DNA from: JADLAT01 sp964348795
Lineage (GTDB): Bacteria; Pseudomonadota; Alphaproteobacteria; Micavibrionales; Micavibrionaceae
NCBI GenBank assembly: GCA_964348795.1
Contig: CAYGDY010000022.1
Location: 1 to 11,352 of the forward strand
DNA: 11,352 nt
Direction of reading: 5' to 3'
Below are positions 1 to 6,872 of the stretch, in pieces (the first letter of the stretch is position 1; the number at the start of each line of letters is the position of its first letter). The notes under the pieces are model-generated. The model was not told the DNA's origin and made no database searches. It was given only the letters and a program-made list of their open reading frames with translations. Position numbers and translations under genes: made by a program.

Positions 1-431
1 GGGCAGGGCGGGAAAGCAAAAAGGGCAGAGTTCTGCTCCAGACCTATATGCCGGACCACCGGATTATGCAGGCTTTGGCACACGGTGCGCGGGACCCGTT
101 TTTGGAGGTGGAAGCTTTTGAGCGGGAGCAAGCCCACATGCCGCCCTTCAGCCGATTGGCAGGGGTCATAGTATCGGGGCGTGACCAAAGCCAAGTGATG
201 GAAGTGGCCAAGGCGATGGGCCAAAACGCGCCATATGCCGAGGGGATACAGGTTCTCGGCCCTGCACCAGCGCCTTTTGCAAGGTTGCGGGGAAAATACC
301 GGTATCGCTTGTTGGTGCAGGCAGATAAAGCATTGGATGTGCAAAAGACCCTTTCTCACTGGCTGGCAGGAGTCAAAATTCCATCCACCGTTCGTGTGCA
401 AATTGACATTGATCCGCAGAGTTTCTTTTAA
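1..431 (+). CDS. priA: Primosomal protein N' (PriA helicase), C-terminal part only
   Basis: This is the 3' end of a gene that begins before the window; the reading frame is open from base 3 and ends at a TAA. The visible 142 residues begin AGRESKKGRVLLQTYMPDH, which fits the end of helicase motif VI (the GRAGR region) and the strand after it in PriA. Further on come LPPF-like MPPFSRLAG, the GPAPAP..RLRGKYRYRLLVQ segment and a terminal QIDIDPQSFF, all characteristic of the PriA C-terminal domain (E. coli has GPVPA, RWRWQILLQ and LDVDP at the same places). PriA is a 3'-5' DNA helicase that reloads the replisome at stalled forks. In many alphaproteobacteria it lies directly upstream of atpH; here a reverse-strand gene separates them. 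The family and the truncation by the window edge are secure. Confidence 0.93.
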   Translation, partial: AGRESKKGRVLLQTYMPDHRIMQALAHGARDPFLEVEAFEREQAHMPPFSRLAGVIVSGRDQSQVMEVAKAMGQNAPYAEGIQVLGPAPAPFARLRGKYRYRLLVQADKALDVQKTLSHWLAGVKIPSTVRVQIDIDPQSFF

Positions 432-450
432 ATGCCGCTCTCGTGAGTCA

Positions 451-468
451 CTTGGCCGCAAGGACAAG
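451..468 (+). other. Small hairpin with GCAA loop in the priA 3' intergenic gap
   Basis: CTTGGCC, loop GCAA, GGACAAG: seven positions per arm with one central mismatch and a GNRA-type tetraloop, 20 bases after the priA stop and between two convergent genes. It could protect or end the priA message, but there is no T-run after it on either strand, so it is not a normal intrinsic terminator. The rest of the 91-base gap shows nothing recognisable. Confidence 0.25.
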
Positions 469-522
469 CCTACAGAGCAGGGGATAGCAGAAAAACATAG
501 TGTATGTGTTGCTCAAGCGACT

Positions 523-1959
523 TTAATAACGGTGGAGTTTTGCAGACTTATCGTAAAACACACTATTCTTATTGTCAGTGTAAATAGTGTCCGTGCGGGC
601 ATTTTCGTTATGCTTGTATATGTAGATGACATTTTCAAGCGCGTTTGTGTCTTTATCCCACAGATGGTGGTTATGGCCGATGACCTCCATGGTGGTATGG
701 GGAAAAACCGCATGAAACGTATTATATAGATTTTGGCTCAGGGGGTTCGTCATGTTAGGGGAAACGACAAGGTTCGTTAGAACAAGTCCGCCTTCCTTGA
801 TATGGTTTTTGATCTGTAAAAAGTAATCGGCTGTCATGAGATGTTCGGGAATGGTCATGAATCCAAAATATGTATCCAAAACAATAATGTCGTATTTCTT
901 TTTTTCCCTCATCAGGAACGCTCGGGCTTCTTCAGGGTAAAAGGTTACATTGGGCGGGAGTTTTTCCTTGAGAATATATTGCTCTGCAACGGGTTTAAGG
1001 TCCTTGTCAATATCAACAAAAGTATAGTTGTTTTTAAGATCTCCGTGCCCGAGCGTAAAAGCCCCTGCCCCGATCACCAAAATATCCTTTGCGGGGTCCT
1101 CCTTGGGAATGGAATCAATCGCGATATGCTCCATGAATTTTATCAGTTCGTATCGATCCCCTTTATCCGAATACATAGAAGAAAAAGAATTGTTCAGTAT
1201 CAGATGACGTTTTCCATTTTCTTCCACAACGGCGATCGTATTGTATTTGTTATCTTTTACGATATGAAAACTCTCCATGATAGAGCCGGAATTGAGGTAA
1301 AGACCACAAAATGCAATCCCCCAGCTCAGCAGGACGCGCTCACTCATTTTGTTTTTTTCAAGCAGGAGCACCAGGATTGCCAAAAGGAAAAAATTGACAG
1401 TGACTGTGACATGCACACCAAAAATGCTCATGAGTACGAGCGTGGAGAGTGTAGCGCCCAAAAAAGATCCCAGTGTCGAGAAAAAGAGCATTTTTCCTGT
1501 GATATCAGAGAGCTTGCGCTTGGAAAAATAATTACTGATGAGAGGGACGGTTTGCCCGAGTAGATAGACCGGCACGACCAGAAAACAGGCGGCATAAAGG
1601 GCTGTCAGGAGCAAGCGATTGGAGAGGCCGCTTTCTATCAGGGTCTGGAAAAACAGGGAAAGGAGGACGTAGGAAAGCCCAACAAAAAGGATTGCCTGCG
1701 AAATCATCAGGTTTTTAACAAGCCGTTTCCGGAGACTGATGTACGAGCCGTTGGGTTGTCGTTGAGTATGTTGGCCACCAGCATGATACCCGAAAGCCAG
1801 AGGCATGAGGACGGCGGCAATGATAATGGAAACTGTATCGGTCCCGCTCCCGACAAAGGGCAGTGTTTCTCTGATGGCGAGGAGCTCTGTGGACAAAACG
1901 ACATATCCTTCTACAAGGATGATCGTAAAAAGAAGCAAGAGGCGGGAGAGATGGTTCAT
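523..1959 (-). CDS. Fused membrane / spermidine-synthase-like protein
   Basis: A 478-residue protein in two halves. Residues 1-222 are very hydrophobic, with about seven membrane segments (roughly 7-27, 43-60, 84-106, 117-140, 157-180, 184-201, 207-222). Residues 235-450 look like the Rossmann methyltransferase-type fold of spermidine synthases: DILVIGAGAF at 292-301 (nucleotide-binding glycine loop), VDIDKDL at 315-321 (acidic end of strand 2), and YDIIVLDTYF with IPEHLMT at 356-375, where fused SpeE-like proteins carry the D-[AT]-[YF]...IP.HL.T signature. Such fusions are widespread, but few have a proven substrate, so polyamine synthesis is not assured. A TTG 14 codons upstream (2001) keeps the frame open, but ATG at 1959 is preferred: it starts just before the first membrane segment, has AAGGG seven bases upstream, and the TTG would lie only about a dozen bases from the predicted transcription start. 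The gene reads as more AT-rich than the atp genes and is inverted relative to them, which suggests insertion. Confidence 0.8.
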   Translation of the reverse strand: MNHLSRLLLLFTIILVEGYVVLSTELLAIRETLPFVGSGTDTVSIIIAAVLMPLAFGYHAGGQHTQRQPNGSYISLRKRLVKNLMISQAILFVGLSYVLLSLFFQTLIESGLSNRLLLTALYAACFLVVPVYLLGQTVPLISNYFSKRKLSDITGKMLFFSTLGSFLGATLSTLVLMSIFGVHVTVTVNFFLLAILVLLLEKNKMSERVLLSWGIAFCGLYLNSGSIMESFHIVKDNKYNTIAVVEENGKRHLILNNSFSSMYSDKGDRYELIKFMEHIAIDSIPKEDPAKDILVIGAGAFTLGHGDLKNNYTFVDIDKDLKPVAEQYILKEKLPPNVTFYPEEARAFLMREKKKYDIIVLDTYFGFMTIPEHLMTADYFLQIKNHIKEGGLVLTNLVVSPNMTNPLSQNLYNTFHAVFPHTTMEVIGHNHHLWDKDTNALENVIYIYKHNENARTDTIYTDNKNSVFYDKSAKLHRY

Positions 1960-2219
1960 TGAAAGGCCCTTGAAAGGATGTTTAAAGAGGAATGACTTCA
2001 ATTAAAGTCGTATTTCGCTGATTCTATGTGAGACAGGACTGAATTACAATAACTCTTTGCGATAGACATAGGGAAAGAAGGGCAGGGCGCAAGTCCTTGA
2101 GAGGTGTCTTTCATATCGTTTTTGTGTTTGAAAATGTCTTGTCGGGGCTTGCCATCCTTGTTTTGCTATGCTAAACCCTCGGGCGAACTGTGCCAGCTTT
2201 GTAAGGAGAAATTGAGACC
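1960..2219. other. Divergent intergenic region between the SpeE-like gene and atpH
   Basis: This 260-base gap must hold the start signals for both directions unless the atp operon is driven from further upstream. The minus-strand promoter is clear (2021-2049). For atpH I see only weak candidates: TTGCCA at 2149-2154 and TATGCT at 2167-2172 are individually plausible but only 12 bases apart. The atpH ribosome binding site AAGGAG lies at 2203-2208. No terminator, repeat or RNA gene is evident. Confidence 0.5.
2021..2049 (-). promoter_or_regulatory. Predicted sigma70-type promoter of the SpeE-like gene
   Basis: Read on the minus strand, TTGTAA (2049-2044) is followed after exactly 17 bases by TAGAAT (2026-2021). 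The -10 box matches TATAAT at five of six positions and the -35 box matches TTGACA at four of six. Transcription would start near 2013, giving a leader of about 54 nt to the ATG at 1959. Assigned by eye only. Confidence 0.55.
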
Positions 2220-2828
2220 GTGACATCTGAATATCAAGGGGCTTCCATTGTCGGTCAACGTTACGCAAAGGCGTTGATTTCTCTGGCAGAAGAAGAAAAA
2301 AAAATTGATCAGGTGGCTCAGGATTTAAATGATCTTGAAAGGATGCTGTCCCAGTCTTCGGATCTGTCTTTTTTGATTCGCTCTCCCCGTGTCAGTGGTT
2401 CGGCTTTGATGGGTGTCATGACCGCCTTGACTGAAAAGGCAAAATTACAAAAAATAACAGGGCAGTTTTTGGGGGTTCTGGTCCAGAATCGCCGTTTGTC
2501 TGTGTTGTCCGATATCATAGTGGCCTTCAAACAGGAAATGGCTGTGCGCCGCGGCGAAGTGTCCGTGAATGTGCAGGTGGCACAAGATATGAGTGAGCAA
2601 CAACAAAAGGCGCTTCAGACTGCTTTGTCCAGCTCTATGGGTGCTAAAGTCTCTTTGAAATTACGGGTCGTACCTGACATTCTGGGGGGTATGATTGTAA
2701 CGGTGGGGTCCCGCATGATGGATGATTCTGTCCGGCGCAAGCTCGAGAAATTGAGTTTTGCAATGGGCGTATCACAGAAAACGGGAGCCAATGAAAATAA
2801 AATATCCAACATAAACGAGGTAGCGTAA
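2220..2828 (+). CDS. atpH: ATP synthase F1 subunit delta
   Basis: This 202-residue protein is the delta subunit, the peripheral stalk cap that ties the F1 alpha3beta3 head to the F0 b subunits on the cytoplasmic side of the inner membrane. The N-terminal helical domain shows GQRYAKALISLAEEE (residues 12-26) and the ...LLIRSPRV-like segment LSFLIRSPRV. The C-terminal domain has the family signature VVPDILGGMIVTVGSRMMDDSVRRKLEKL, with PDILGGM-V-VGS-MMDDS and the closing R-KL. The start is GTG with AAGGAG eleven bases upstream. The protein carries a tail of roughly 20 polar residues after the usual end of the family (…KLSFAMGVSQKTGANE…), a little longer than the approximately 180 residues typical of bacterial delta. 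It is the first F1 gene, and its stop codon directly abuts the atpA start, so the two are probably translated together. Confidence 0.95.
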   Translation: MTSEYQGASIVGQRYAKALISLAEEEKKIDQVAQDLNDLERMLSQSSDLSFLIRSPRVSGSALMGVMTALTEKAKLQKITGQFLGVLVQNRRLSVLSDIIVAFKQEMAVRRGEVSVNVQVAQDMSEQQQKALQTALSSSMGAKVSLKLRVVPDILGGMIVTVGSRMMDDSVRRKLEKLSFAMGVSQKTGANENKISNINEVA

Positions 2829-4376
2829 ATGGAAATTCGTGCGGCAGAAATCTCCGAGATTTTGAAAAAACAAATAGCTGATTTTGGGGCACAAACCGAT
2901 GTGGCGGAAATCGGGCAGGTCCTTTCTATAGGGGACGGTGTAGCCCGTGTATATGGCCTGCAGAATGTGCAGGCTGGCGAGATGGTCGAGTTTCCAAGTG
3001 GTATCAAAGGCATGGCCTTGAATTTGGAGTCCGACAATGTCGGGGTCGTGGTTTTTGGAAGCGATCGTGATATCAAGGAAGGCGATATTGTGCGCCGGAC
3101 GGGCAAGATTGTCGAAGTGCCTGTAGGCAGGGAATTGCTGGGCCGTGTTGTGGATGGTCTGGGTAACCCGATTGACGGCAAGGGTCCTTTGAAGACAAAG
3201 AAGACCAGCCGTGTGGAGATCAAAGCCCCCGGAATTATTCCCCGTCAATCCGTATTCGAGCCGATGCAGACGGGCTTGAAGGCTGTAGATGCCCTCGTGC
3301 CGATTGGTCGTGGCCAGCGGGAATTGATTATCGGCGATCGCCAGACCGGAAAAACAGCTGTGGCGATTGACGCCATTATCAACCAGAAGTTTTTGAACAA
3401 GGCTTCGGACGAGAAAAAACATCTGTATTGCATCTATGTTTCCATAGGGCAGAAGCGTTCTACCGTTGCCCAGATGGTCAAGGAACTCGAAGAGCAGGGC
3501 GCAATGGAATACTCCATTGTTGTGGCGGCGACAGCATCTGATCCTGCGCCGATGCAGTTTCTGGCCGCGTATACAGGGTGTACGATGGGCGAGTTTTTCC
3601 GCGATAATGGCCTGCATGCGCTTGTTATTTATGACGATTTATCCAAGCAGGCTGTGGCCTATCGCCAGATGTCCCTGCTGTTGCGGCGTCCACCGGGCCG
3701 TGAAGCCTATCCCGGGGATGTATTTTATATTCATTCCCGTCTTTTGGAGCGTGCCGCGAAAATGTCGGACGCGCAGGGCGGTGGTTCTCTGACCGCACTG
3801 CCAGTCATCGAAACGCAGGCTGGTGACGTGTCGGCTTATATTCCAACAAACGTGATTTCTATCACAGATGGTCAGATTTTCCTTGAGACAGGATTGTTTT
3901 TCAAGGGGATACGGCCTGCAATCAACGTGGGTCTTTCGGTATCCCGTGTGGGGTCTGCCGCGCAGATCAGGGCGATGAAACAGGTGGCGGGGACGATCAA
4001 GCTGGAACTTGCGCAGTACCGTGAAATGGAAGCCTTTGCCCAGTTTGCTTCCGATCTGGATGCCTCGACACAAAAACTTCTGGCACGGGGTCAGCGTTTG
4101 ACATTGCTCTTGAAGCAACCCCAATATGCGCCGTTGTCCGTGGAAGAACAGGTGATTGTGATTTACGCCGGAACCAAGGGATATCTGGATGGTGTGGCTG
4201 TCAATCAGGTTGAAGTTTATGAATCACGCCTCCTTGCGCATTTGCGGGCGAACGGTAAAGATATTCTTGAAATCCTGCGGGAGGAAAAGAAAATCGATGA
4301 GGATCTGGACAAAAAAATTAAAACCTTCCTCGGTGATTTTACAAAAGGGTTTGTGAGCGCAAAAGAAGCGGCTTGA
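2829..4376 (+). CDS. atpA: ATP synthase F1 subunit alpha
   Basis: This 515-residue protein is the alpha subunit, the regulatory, non-catalytic nucleotide-binding partner of beta in the F1 hexamer. The length is normal for the family. Visible landmarks are the N-terminal helix and barrel (ADFGAQTDVAEIGQVLSIGDG, residues 17-37), the Walker A loop GDRQTGKT at 169-176, the Walker B strand ALVIYDD at 264-270, the PPGREAYPGDVFY segment at 288-300, and the arginine finger SVSRVGS with Arg373, which reaches into the catalytic site of beta. The ATG follows the atpH TAA with no intervening base, and GAGG lies eight bases before it. A small CCGT/ACGG hairpin lies just after the stop in the 50-base gap to atpG; it has no T-run and is unlikely to stop transcription. 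Nothing is missing or unusual in the protein. Confidence 0.98.
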   Translation: MEIRAAEISEILKKQIADFGAQTDVAEIGQVLSIGDGVARVYGLQNVQAGEMVEFPSGIKGMALNLESDNVGVVVFGSDRDIKEGDIVRRTGKIVEVPVGRELLGRVVDGLGNPIDGKGPLKTKKTSRVEIKAPGIIPRQSVFEPMQTGLKAVDALVPIGRGQRELIIGDRQTGKTAVAIDAIINQKFLNKASDEKKHLYCIYVSIGQKRSTVAQMVKELEEQGAMEYSIVVAATASDPAPMQFLAAYTGCTMGEFFRDNGLHALVIYDDLSKQAVAYRQMSLLLRRPPGREAYPGDVFYIHSRLLERAAKMSDAQGGGSLTALPVIETQAGDVSAYIPTNVISITDGQIFLETGLFFKGIRPAINVGLSVSRVGSAAQIRAMKQVAGTIKLELAQYREMEAFAQFASDLDASTQKLLARGQRLTLLLKQPQYAPLSVEEQVIVIYAGTKGYLDGVAVNQVEVYESRLLAHLRANGKDILEILREEKKIDEDLDKKIKTFLGDFTKGFVSAKEAA

Positions 4377-4426
4377 TCCGTCAAACGGGACAACAACAGA
4401 AATAGAATGAAGAAAGGTATTCTCAA

Positions 4427-5311
4427 ATGCCGAGTTTGCGGGATTATCGTGATCGTATTAAGTCCGTGAAATCCACACGGAAAATTACATCGGCCATGAA
4501 AATGGTAGCCGCCAGTAAATTGCGGCGTGCGCAGGAGCAGGCCGAGGCCTCCCAGCCTTATGCGCAGGCCATGGCGGAGATGTTGTCCCGTGTAGCCAAA
4601 AATGTAATTATTACGGACACCAGTTCCAGATTGCTTGTGGGCACAGGATCCGATCATCGACATCTGCTGGTGGTCGTGACGGCAGATCGTGGTTTGTGTG
4701 GTGGTTTTAACAGCAATCTTGTACGCGCTACGCGCCAGAAAATTCTGGAGCTTAAGGCGCAGGATAAAGAGGTAACGCTGTTGTGCGTGGGGCGTAAGGC
4801 ACGGGATTTGTTGCGTCGGGGTTATGCCGCGAAGATTGTGCAGAGTTTTGTGGGGATCATGGGGAATTCTAAAATTGAATACACCGAATCCAGTAAAATT
4901 ACGGACTATGTGCTGGAGAAATTTGAGGCGGGCGCGTTTGATGTGTGCACCCTCATTTATAACGAGTTTGTTTCTGTCTTGACGCAAGCGCCTGTTGCAC
5001 AGCAACTGATTCCCTTTAGCTTGCCGGAAAGTGAGGTGCATCAGGATATAGTGTCTGCACCTTATAGCTTCGAACCCGATGAGGAAGAAATACTCAATGC
5101 GCTTTTGCCACGCAATCTCGGGGTGCAAATCTATCGAGCCTTGCTGGACAGTGCCGCTGGTGAACATGCGGCGCGCATGACAGCCATGGACAACGCCACG
5201 CGTAATGCCGGTGATATGATTAATGCCCTGACATTGAAATATAACCGTGCGCGGCAGGCTTATATCACCAAGGAACTGATCGAAATTATTTCCGGTGCAG
5301 AGGCTGTATAG
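4427..5311 (+). CDS. atpG: ATP synthase F1 subunit gamma
   Basis: This 294-residue protein is the gamma subunit, the rotating central shaft of F1 whose coiled coil couples proton flow to catalysis. The N-terminal shaft helix reads MPSLRDYRDRIKSVKSTRKI and continues into TSAMKMVAASKLRRAQ (to residue 36). The Rossmann-like globular domain shows TADRGLCGGFN at 85-95, and the C-terminal shaft helix contains AAGEHAARMTAMDNAT at 243-258 followed by the long helix to the end; all are strict family signatures. Length is normal. The start is supported by AGAAAGG nine bases upstream. Instead of atpD, the usual next gene, only a few bases after the atpG stop a PAP2 phosphatase gene begins, so gamma and the phosphatase are almost certainly on one transcript. 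Confidence 0.97.
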   Translation: MPSLRDYRDRIKSVKSTRKITSAMKMVAASKLRRAQEQAEASQPYAQAMAEMLSRVAKNVIITDTSSRLLVGTGSDHRHLLVVVTADRGLCGGFNSNLVRATRQKILELKAQDKEVTLLCVGRKARDLLRRGYAAKIVQSFVGIMGNSKIEYTESSKITDYVLEKFEAGAFDVCTLIYNEFVSVLTQAPVAQQLIPFSLPESEVHQDIVSAPYSFEPDEEEILNALLPRNLGVQIYRALLDSAAGEHAARMTAMDNATRNAGDMINALTLKYNRARQAYITKELIEIISGAEAV

Positions 5312-5319
5312 GTGAAGTG

Positions 5320-6834
5320 ATGCGGTATTCTCTCGTTCAGGGCTGTTTGTTGGGATTGCTGGTGGTGGGATTTTTGTTCTCCTCCCTTGCCTATGCTGGC
5401 CAGGCGCTGAACAATATCCAGTTTACCGATGAAATGTGGTCCGAGGAGTTTATCGGTATCAGCCAGCATGAACCTGTGTATCTCTCCAAGACTCTACAAT
5501 TCGATGTCCCGCCGCCGCCTGCAAATGACAGTCAGCAGACACAGGATGAACTCCGTGAATTGCTGAAATTTGAAAAAGAGCTTCGGATACCGGAGCAAAT
5601 TCATAAAATCAAGATCGAACAAAAGGGCGTAACAGATCTGGTGTTTGGTTTGGGGGAGGCGGTGCCACAGAGTATCACGGATCGGGTTGATATGGTTCGT
5701 ACGCAGGCTACGCGGGATTCCCATTATTTTATCTACAAAATCAAACGTCAGTATAAAAGACCTCGCCCGACACAGTTGGAGCCCACGATTTCTCTTGTGA
5801 TTCCTATCCCTGGTAGTCCGGCATATCCTTCGGGTCATGCTACCATATCGTGGGTGAGTGGCCGCGTGTTTTCCTATATTGATCCGACACACAAGGACCA
5901 GTACATGAAATTTGCTGGTGATGTGGGCTTGAGACGGGCGATTTCCGGTATTCACTACATGAGCGATAGTGCGGCAGGACGTCATCTGGCCGATCAGGTA
6001 TTTGAGACTTTGCTTCAGGTTCCTGTCTACAAGAAGGAAATCGACTCTGTCAGGGATACGTATCAGGCGTATCTGGAACAAAAGGGAGCATATCTGAAGA
6101 TGACTCCTGAAGAACAGCAGAACTTTCGTTTTCCGGAAGCACAATGGACGCAGGAAAATCTGGATTTTATCGCTGAAGGGCCTTTTTACCTTGCGCCTGA
6201 CACTGATTTTGGCTTGAAGCCGCCTCCTGCCAATACCAGTCCGGAAACATTGAAAGAACTCGATACCTTGAGAAAATATGCCAAGAGCCTCCGGACTCTT
6301 GATGTTGTAGAAAAAATAAAAGCCGAGGATGGCCTCGCCGAGGCCGAAGATGATGGCATTTTGCTGGGCGGGCCGTTGATCCATCAATTTGATGGTATGC
6401 AGAATGTTCAAAAAGTTTTACGGGCGGCTTTTCATGAATCGACATATTTTATGTTGCGTCTGAAAAAAGAATTTGCAAGGCCCCGCCCGACACAGCTTGC
6501 GCCTGATTTGATGACGGTGATTCCCGTACCTGGCCATGCGGCTTATCCCTCTGGGCATTCGACTCAGATGCATATGTTTGCGCTTGTACTGGGGGCATTG
6601 GATCCCGCGCACGAAAAAGAATATTGGGCAATGGCCGATGAAATCGCCCTGAGGCGGGAGATCGCAGGACTCCATTATTTGAGCGATACACAGGCTGGCG
6701 TTGTTCTGGCCCGTGCTGTCTTTGACAAATTGATGGAAAACGCAAAATTCCAGAAAGCATTTTCTGCGGCGAAAGCTGAGTTTCTGGTTGCACAAGGGCA
6801 TGAAAAACCCACTTCAGCAGAAAAAGATTTATAA
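5320..6834 (+). CDS. Secreted tandem-domain PAP2 / class A acid-phosphatase-like protein
   Basis: About 504 residues with a signal peptide: MRYSLVQG, a hydrophobic stretch, then a likely cut after LAYA, so export is predicted. Two full PAP2 domains follow. In numbering from the GTG at 5317 (one residue longer), domain 1 has K143-x6-R150-P, PSGH at 171-174 and R207-x5-H213-x3-D217; domain 2 has K383-x6-R390-P, PSGH at 411-414 and R447-x5-H453-x3-D457. These are the three phosphatase motifs, with the two PSGH histidines and His213/His453 as the expected general-acid and nucleophilic residues. Each repeat opens with a PPPAN segment (residues 66-70 and 302-306), as in class A nonspecific acid phosphatases of the PhoN type. 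The likely role is hydrolysis of phosphate monoesters; the substrate is unknown. The gene sits between atpG and atpD, an unusual place. Its start is 8 bases after the atpG stop; ATG 5320 is preferred over the adjoining GTG 5317. Confidence 0.85.
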   Translation: MRYSLVQGCLLGLLVVGFLFSSLAYAGQALNNIQFTDEMWSEEFIGISQHEPVYLSKTLQFDVPPPPANDSQQTQDELRELLKFEKELRIPEQIHKIKIEQKGVTDLVFGLGEAVPQSITDRVDMVRTQATRDSHYFIYKIKRQYKRPRPTQLEPTISLVIPIPGSPAYPSGHATISWVSGRVFSYIDPTHKDQYMKFAGDVGLRRAISGIHYMSDSAAGRHLADQVFETLLQVPVYKKEIDSVRDTYQAYLEQKGAYLKMTPEEQQNFRFPEAQWTQENLDFIAEGPFYLAPDTDFGLKPPPANTSPETLKELDTLRKYAKSLRTLDVVEKIKAEDGLAEAEDDGILLGGPLIHQFDGMQNVQKVLRAAFHESTYFMLRLKKEFARPRPTQLAPDLMTVIPVPGHAAYPSGHSTQMHMFALVLGALDPAHEKEYWAMADEIALRREIAGLHYLSDTQAGVVLARAVFDKLMENAKFQKAFSAAKAEFLVAQGHEKPTSAEKDL

Positions 6835-6872
6835 TACTTGCATATGATTATTAAAAGAGAAGGAACGGAAAA

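Noticed and set aside
841..1563. 240-codon plus-strand frame opposite the SpeE-like gene
   Set aside because: It mirrors the coding sequence of a protein with clear membrane segments and Rossmann motifs, and shows no domain itself.
1960..2001. Upstream TTG start for the SpeE-like protein
   Set aside because: It would start about a dozen bases from the predicted transcription start and add a charged stretch before the first membrane segment; ATG 1959 has a better ribosome binding site.
2139..2172. Promoter for atpH from TTGTCG or TTGCCA with TATGCT
   Set aside because: The spacers are 22 and 12 bases, both outside the usual 16-18, so neither pair is a credible sigma70-type promoter.
2772..3617. 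Long open frame antisense to atpA
   Set aside because: It lies wholly opposite the conserved atpH-atpA coding sequence, is rich in Arg, His and Cys, has no recognisable motif, and is explained by codon bias of the sense gene.
4217..5167. 316-codon open frame antisense to atpA/atpG
   Set aside because: Mirror image of conserved ATP synthase genes; composition is unlike a real protein and no ribosome binding site or domain is visible.
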